Shown here in pieces: positions 58,157 through 64,000 of a stretch of 64,000 nucleotides of DNA (position 1 is the stretch's first letter; each line of letters starts with the position of its first letter). Source of the DNA: Eublepharis macularius. Its lineage: Eukaryota; Chordata; Lepidosauria; Squamata; Eublepharidae. A model generated the notes under the pieces. It made no database searches. It was given only the letters and a program-made list of their open reading frames with translations, and was not told the DNA's origin. The DNA is taken from positions 91,436,217 through 91,500,216 of the forward strand of contig NC_072799.1 in the NCBI RefSeq assembly GCF_028583425.1, given 5' to 3'. The position numbers and the translations under genes were made by a program.

Positions 58157-58300
58157 TGATTCCGCACATGTTGGATAATGCACTTTCAATGCACTTTATC
58201 AATCGTTTGAGGTGGATTTTTTGTTCCGTGCACAAAAAAATCCGTTCCAAATTATCTATAAAGAGGATTGGAAGTGCATTATCCAACGTGTGCGGAATCA
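58157..58300. mobile_element. Palindromic MITE, family E (about 144 bp)
   Basis: TGATTCCGCACATGTTGGAT, AATGCACTTTC on the left mirrors GAAGTGCATTATCCAACGTG, TGCGGAATCA on the right. The centre holds a second inverted pair (GGATTTTTTGTTCCG, CAAAAAAATCCGTTCC). Confidence 0.78.
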
Positions 58301-58669
58301 CTCTACATGAAATTAACCATGAACCTGTGTTCTATTCCATTTTCAGTATCTACCCAAAAAATTGGCAGAGGCTGAAATTGCTGTTATAATATTTATACAT
58401 GCAAGTGGTATGAATGAGTCCCTGGATCCCTATTCCCACTTTTAATTGCCGTACTGGTTGTCTGTGTATTCCTGCCAGTTCATGTGACGTCCCTTTGATG
58501 CTGGTATCAATGAGCCTGGGAAGCAATCTTCATCAGTAGGACTACTGCAGACCTTGCAAGCCGTCAGTGTCAAAAATAAAGTTCCACTTGTGCAATGACA
58601 AAAGCGCAGGTGGAATGACACTACTGGATCCACGGTTTTGTTTCCCTGAGCTGATCCTTTAGATATCAC

Positions 58670-58929
58670 CAGGGCTTTTTTTCTGGGAAAAGAGGTGGTG
58701 GAACTCAGTGGGTTGCCCTCAGAGAAAATGGTCACATGGCTGGTGGCCCCACTCCCTGAGCTCCAGACAGAGGGGGGTTTAGATTGCCCTCTGCGCCACT
58801 TGGCGGCACGGAGTGCAATCTCAACTCTCCTCTGTCTGGAGATCAGGGGGCAGGGCCACCAGCCATGTGACCATTTTCAAGAGGTGCCGGAACTCCGTTC
58901 CCCCGTGTTCCAGCTGAAAAAAAGCCCTG
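58670..58929. mobile_element. hAT-type MITE, family B, copy 7
   Basis: Flanks GATATCAC and AATATCAC (58662-58669, 58930-58937; 7 of 8 match) with intact CAGGGCTTTTTTTC termini. Confidence 0.92.
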
Positions 58930-58939
58930 AATATCACAT

Positions 58940-60130
58940 GACAAATAAATCTAGGTAGCAATAAAGTTAACCAATAGAGTAACATATAGGTCACATAGTA
59001 ACATTGTTGGTCACATCAGCCTCATAAATCACCCCTCAACTTTTGTGCATGTTTATCTATTGCATGGAAGAAAACATTTTGTTTGTTTTTTTAATTGTTC
59101 AGCTGAGATTCATATGAGCTCTGTTAATAAATTTGACAAGAAAACAGAATGTTCTTATTCTGTTGGTGGCTGTGGTACAACTGAAGGTCATTGCAATTTA
59201 TGTCTAATGAGGCCTGAACATGATAATCACAACATGAGGTGCTTCGAGTTCTTAGTTACTTATCACTTCCTAAATTATACATCTTTTTATAGCATTAACC
59301 CTAACTTTAACCAGGCATAAAAACATATTACATCATTGTTAACTATCACAAATAGTTTGTTAACTGTTACACGTCATGAGCTTCAGGATTCTGTGGGGGC
59401 CTTGTGGAAGTTAGCTGTGGTGGCACACACTCTTAACCTGGAGTAAGCAGATAATACAAGCTGAGAAATCTCTCACTCTACTTCTGGCTGTCTTCTGTTC
59501 AGTTCAAGGTGGTACTGGCCATGCCATTGAGGCATTAGGTTTCTGGCCAGTACTGAGGCCCTGAGAAATACCTCACACCCTACCCTTTGGGTCTACTCTC
59601 ATATAGACTGGAGCAATTAATGATTTCCATAAACCGTATGGTAAAATCAGCAGTGCAGGTGTAACCTGTTTTGTTCAAGGAACAACATCAAATAAATAGA
59701 TATATCTAATTTGAGAACTGGGAGAGTTCATGTCTATGACTGTGATCCCACCATGTGACACTTACATTTATAAAAAATAACAAGGAACAAACTTGGAAAA
59801 GAAAACATCTTATTTGGAACAATACAATAATAGAGCCTATGCAACAACAATCATGTAACAAAACAGGCCTGTTTTACTCAAGCAGACCCAGGTCTCAGTC
59901 TTTCTGACATCTCCTAGCCAGTTCTTTGAAATATAGCAACTTGTAGCTGTGCTCTGCGTAGGGATGCCTTCTGTTCTTCACAGGAGTCTACAACACTACA
60001 ACATTAATAGAGAGTTCGTGAAAGGAGTGCTTCTGAGGCAAGAGGGCTTCTCCCTGCAGTTCCAGGCCCTCCAATCTCTCAGGGAAAATTGTGCCTTTTT
60101 TTCTTTATAAGGAATACCCCAACTCTTTAT
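58940..60130. other. 1.2 kb without a recognised gene
   Basis: The 59045-59320 open frame (91 aa, rich in Cys and His) shows no known domain. No repeat family recognised. Confidence 0.4.
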
Positions 60131-60134
60131 CTCC

Positions 60135-60765
60135 CTCTAGTGGACAAGGGTTACACAGGCACCTGGAATGAAACAGTCTCTATGATCCATTCCAGTCAAC
60201 ATTCTGGTTACAACATTCTGTACCAACTGCAGCTTCCAGACTGTCTTCAAGGGTAGCCCCACACAGAGCACAAAACAGAAATTTAATCTTGATGTTCTCA
60301 GGGCATGCACCAGAGTGGCAAGCTCTTTTCTACTCGGGAAGGGCCACTGTTGGCTCACTGGCTCAGGCTGGTAAAAGGCACCCCTGGCCACCCCGGCACC
60401 TTTTTATCCAAGAGGAGACCTGGATCCAGCAGCACCCCCAACCTATGAACCTACTTTTGGGGGGAGTGCAATCCTATCCAGAACAAGAAATATACCAGTT
60501 TCTGGTTTCAACTTTTTCCTCACCAGTAGCATCTCTGTTTTGTCAGGATTAAGGTTCGGTTTGTTAGCCCTCATCCCTCCAAAATTGCCTCCAAGGCACC
60601 TGTTTATGCTTTCCACAACCTCCCCAGGATCTGCAAGAGATAGAGCTGAGTGTCATTCACATATTGGTCAAACCAAAAGAGGCTATCAAAGATGCTCACC
60701 CACCCAAACTTGCCAAAAAACACAAATGAGCACTGATGCAGTGAACTAAATTCTTCACACAATGT
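60135..60765 (-). pseudogene. L2/L3-like LINE, RT fragment
   Basis: The minus strand reads in order LSLADPGEVVESINRCLGG, MRANKPNLNPDKTEMLLVRK, KLKPETGIFLVLDRIALP, VARGAFYQPEPVSQQWPFPS, ELATLVHALRTSRLNFCFVL and VGLPLKTVWKLQLVQNVVTR, MLTG. It is the thumb part of the RT after the catalytic box, with frameshifts. Same lineage as 21.66-22.6 kb. Confidence 0.82.
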
Positions 60766-60769
60766 TCAC

Positions 60770-62880
60770 AAAAATAATTTAGTGAATTTGAAAGTAATAT
60801 ACAAGAGTGAATACAACATGTGAAATTCTAAAACATCATAATCACTATAATATCATCACAATCAATCACACACAGCAAGGTGTTACAACACCGAGTAGCA
60901 TGTGTATCCTCAGAAAAGGGAAGAATCCCAAGAGTTCTCTTATGAGCTGTCTTCAGTCAGTACACTGAGGATTCCCGCTGAAACCGCGGGGGCAGATGAA
61001 AAGTCCCTCCGGACAAAGTGGAAAGGAGCTGGAAGACTGGGAGGAGAATGGAATGTGCAGGTGGAGAACAGCAACCGGGAGCCCCCGAGGGGGACCTCCC
61101 CGCCCGACAAGCCTCCGGGTATCTCAAGCTTGTTTCATGAGCACTTCCTCACGGGGCGTGGTTTCTCCTACCACGATGGTATTTCTCCGACTCTCCCACA
61201 AACTCTTTCACGTGCTGAAACTCTGCGCACTTCCAGGGACCCGCCTCCAAATCTTCAGTTGACCTCACCCAGTGGTATTATGTAGATATTTAAAAGATGC
61301 TGAATTCTGTTTCTCTTTCATATTAGAGTATGGTGGAATGTTGGGAGATAGGTTTTTATCCTATATCTAATTCTGACCCGCCCCCCCCCCCCAATGTGGA
61401 CTGATAGACACAGAGAATGGGAACAGATTCAGAGAGACCATATTCTTCTATAGACCTGGAGTACCCCCCCTCCCCAGATTTTTAAATTTTCTTTTAGAAA
61501 ACTTACAAAAGGAAGGGAGGAGGGAGGGAGCTGGAGTCACTGCCGCTGGTAGCTGGGGGAGTATTTGGGCAGGCAGAGGGAGAAGGTGGAGGTTAGAGCC
61601 AGTGCCACCGCATGAGCCGGGTAGATGGGCAAAGGAGGAGCAGGAGCCACCACTGGACTAGCCAGCCATGCAAGGAGCAGCAAGAGCCCCTGCTTCTGGC
61701 ACTGCAGAGGCAAGCAAAGATGAACCAGGAACTAAAGGTGGTGACAAGCAAAGCAAGGCCTCAGGCTTTAAAGGTAACTGCTAGCACCATGAATTGTCCC
61801 TGGGGAAAAAATGGCAGGGAATGCAGTTCTTTTAAGCATGGGTAATAGCCCCAGTACATGTCCATATAATACATACAAATACTTTAAGGGACATGTGATC
61901 AGAGCATGAGTAACTGTCACCAGATCTAACTTTTCAATGAAATGCCACAGCTGGCGCACCAACTAAAGTTGGTTAAATGCTGAACAGACTGTGTGTCATG
62001 CTCGCATTGTGATGCTGGCTTTTTTGTGTTCATTCCCTTTCACAGTAATCCCCATGAACTTTATCTTTTTAACCGCCGCTACACATTCACTTGACATTTT
62101 CATTGAGCTATTCATCACAACCATAATACCTCTGAGCTTTATGAAGGATGTAAAATCATAATCCAAGTCAAGTAATTATAAGTTTCAGTGACCTCACTGG
62201 TTCAGACACCATCCTCTTGTATGGCAGCAGCTCCAGTGCCCCAAACATGCTGGCAGGGTGGGTAGGGGCAGGAGTGGGTGAGCCATGATAGCCAACGCAA
62301 TCCCTACCCTTTACCAAGCCAGGTGCACCATGAAGCCTTCCCTTCAGTGCTTCCATTGCCCACCGTCACTCCAAGTGGTGATGGAATTTTAAAAACCTCA
62401 CTGGAGTCCAAAGCATGATGACATCATTTCTGAGGAAAATTTGGAAGCAATAGCAGTAGCTCTAGGAATTGCCAGAAACTCTGTGGTAGCTCTAGGAATT
62501 GATAGGAACTCAATGGTAAAACCATTGATAATACCCATGTCCATGTCCCCAACTCTTGCACCAGTTGTCAGGCTCAGCCTGGCAACTCTTTTTCCTTTAC
62601 AAAAGACCCTTGCAGCACAGGAACGAAGTCTTGACACCCATGCCTGAGGAGATAGAACTGCTGAAAGGGGGAGGCAGCCAAGAGTGTGGTTAACCCCACC
62701 CCTTCATGTTGTCAAGATGCTGGCCGCATCTGCCATACCTATACCTGGGGGGTTGGGGCTGGAGGTTATGATGTTATGATGACTGTCTGTTACAGCTGTG
62801 TTTCATGACACCTGTATGCCCAGCAGATTTAGCCAGCCTCTAGGAAGGGGAGGGGGGGATGTTAGCCTGTAAATGATATA
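60770..62880. other. 2.1 kb; GC-rich patch at 60.95-61.27 kb, no recognised gene
   Basis: The 60902-61285 open frame (127 aa) lies in a GC-rich patch (CGCTGAAACCGCGGGGGCAG) and has no domain I recognise. It may be a MITE or LTR remnant. C- and G-homopolymers at 61380-61392 and 61455-61475. Confidence 0.35.
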
Positions 62881-62881
62881 T

Positions 62882-63128
62882 GAGAGCCAGTTTGGTGTAG
62901 TGGTTAAGAACAGCAGAACTCTAATCTCGAGAACCGGGTTTGATTCCCCACTCCTCCACTTGAAGCCATCTGGGTGACCTTGGGGTCAGTCACAGCTTCT
63001 CGGAGCTCTCTCAGCCCCACCCACCTCACAGGGTGTTTGCTGTTGTGGGGATAATAACATACTTTGTAAACTGTTCAAAGTGGGTATTAAGTTATCCTAA
63101 AGGGCAGTATATAAATCAAATATTATTA
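62882..63128 (+). repeat. Sauria-type SINE, full length
   Basis: AGCCAGTTTGGTGTAGTGGT (box A) and CGGGTTTGATTCCCCACTCC (box B), then TGACCTTGGGGTCAGTCACA, CCCACCTCACAGGGTGTTTG and the 3' end GGCAGTATATAAATCAAATA with an ATTATTATA tail. The tRNA-like head lacks the 3' half, so this is not a tRNA gene. Confidence 0.9.
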
Positions 63129-63515
63129 TAATATTATTGTTATTAGGCCTTTCCCCACCCTTATGGTGCCCTCACCAGGCCGAACTCCTCAGAAGCATTA
63201 ACAAATAGAATACTAAGAAAGATTTGCAACAGTTCTAAAAGGATTAATAACGATAAAATTACATATTTTTCACAATCATATGACTTCCCATTAACAGTCT
63301 TAATAATTCCAAACCAACATTTAACAACTTTCCAAGAAGTAACTTCACCTTGTTTTAAAAGATCTCTAATAATTGTACAGGTTATTAACATTTTCCTGCA
63401 ATAATCCAAAGCAGACCATGAAACAACAAGATCTGGGTAGGCCTTTCCCCACCCCCTTCTGCTGCTGCTGCTGCTTCCTGGGCCAGGCTGAACTGCTGGG
63501 CACAACCAGCCTACT

Positions 63516-64000
63516 TTAGAGGAAGCCACAGCACTGAGCATGCTCCATTCTGCAGTACCTAGTAACCCTCATATACTCCTCTTGAGAGGTATGTCCTTCT
63601 CTCCGTTTCCTGAACATTTCCTTTTTCTCCCTTAGCTTATTCTGGAGCTCTCTGTTGATCCACATCGGTTTCTTGGAGCCCTTACCGTGTTTCCATCTTG
63701 CTGGAATAGTGAGGGCTTGAGCTTGCAAAAGCTCATGTTTGAGAAGAGCCCACCCTTCACTCGCTCCTTTCCCTTCCAGCACACTCCCCCATGGAATGAC
63801 TCTCATCAAGCCTCTGAGTTCATTGAAGTTGGCCCTACGAAAATCTAACCTACGAGTCTGGCTACGAACTTCCTTGCCGCCCCGCCCCCCAAGCAACTGG
63901 AATTCAAGGAGGACGTGGTCACTTCCCCCTAAGGTCCCCACCACCTTCATCTCATCTACCAATTCTTCCCTGTTGGTTAATATTAAGTCTAGTATGGCTG
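63516..64000 (-). pseudogene. CR1 LINE fragment (end of endonuclease and linker), runs off the window
   Basis: The minus strand reads VVGTLGGSDHVLLEFQLLGG (SDH motif of the APE endonuclease), TRRLDFRRANFNELRGLMRV, PWGSVLEGKGASEGWALLKH, ELLQAQALTIPARWKHGKGS and KKPMWINRELQNKLREKKEM. This is the CR1 ORF2 endonuclease-to-RT linker. The fragment is open to the right edge, so its start lies outside; the RT is not present to the left. Confidence 0.88.

Noticed and set aside
60902..61285. 127-codon open frame in a GC-rich patch
   Set aside because: No domain, no splice or promoter support; listed only as part of an unassigned stretch.
62882..62960. Apparent tRNA gene (box A and box B)
   Set aside because: The sequence continues as a Sauria-type SINE and lacks a tRNA 3' half able to form an acceptor stem.
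49650..64000. Search for GABRG1 exon 4 (expected about 221 bp)
   Set aside because: I looked for the EYTIDI and AQTW regions by eye and found nothing convincing; probably outside the window.

Overview
The window is vertebrate nuclear DNA, most probably from a squamate reptile (lizard or gecko type; species not determinable). The evidence is the repeat mix: Sauria-type tRNA SINEs, BovB/RTE pieces, CR1, an L2/L3-like LINE, a squamate-style L1, Penelope-like elements (PLEs), chromodomain Gypsy and many palindromic hAT-type MITEs. There are no bacterial-style genes.

The only host gene I can support is GABRG1 (GABA-A receptor gamma-1 subunit) on the + strand. Two coding exons are visible, exon 2 at 37694-37842 and exon 3 at 49581-49648, with canonical splice sites, matching phases and an 11.7 kb intron between them. 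I could not find exon 1 (signal peptide) or exon 4. Everything left of 37694 is therefore probably intron 1 and 5' flank, and everything right of 49648 probably intron 3.

Layout. 1-5.6 kb: a decayed Gypsy RT, a palindromic MITE, a SINE, two LINE 3' ends, a hAT MITE and a PLE 3' end with a GIY-YIG domain. 7.8-10.9 kb: SINEs, an inverted pair of PLE termini carrying a hammerhead-ribozyme-like core, and a BovB tail. 11.0-14.15 kb: a very GC- and CpG-rich 3.1 kb block with matching terminal repeats. 15.6 kb: a MITE interrupted by a LINE tail. 17.2-21.2 kb: a complete but dead hAT transposon with an 8-bp target duplication. 21.6-26.6 kb: L2/L3-like LINE pieces, MITEs and a CR1 tail. 30.6-33.3 kb: an L1 inserted inside a MITE. 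33.8-38.4 kb: three hAT MITEs, a PLE terminal element, a CR1 copy and GABRG1 exon 2. 39.6-42.1 kb: a PLE C-terminus and the 3' end of a Gypsy element. 43.5-48.0 kb: a young L1 with a 17-bp target duplication, antisense in GABRG1 intron 2. 50.6-51.2 kb: BovB. 53.1-56.6 kb: a 3.5 kb near-perfect palindromic hAT derivative. 57-64 kb: SINEs, a MITE, an L2/L3-like LINE and CR1.

The most unusual items are the 3.5 kb inverted-repeat hAT derivative and its apparent transposase-bearing relative 32 kb away (same termini, 8-bp duplications), and the hammerhead-like cores at two unrelated PLE termini that share the same one-base departure from the canonical core. All identifications are by eye; no alignment or database search was run.
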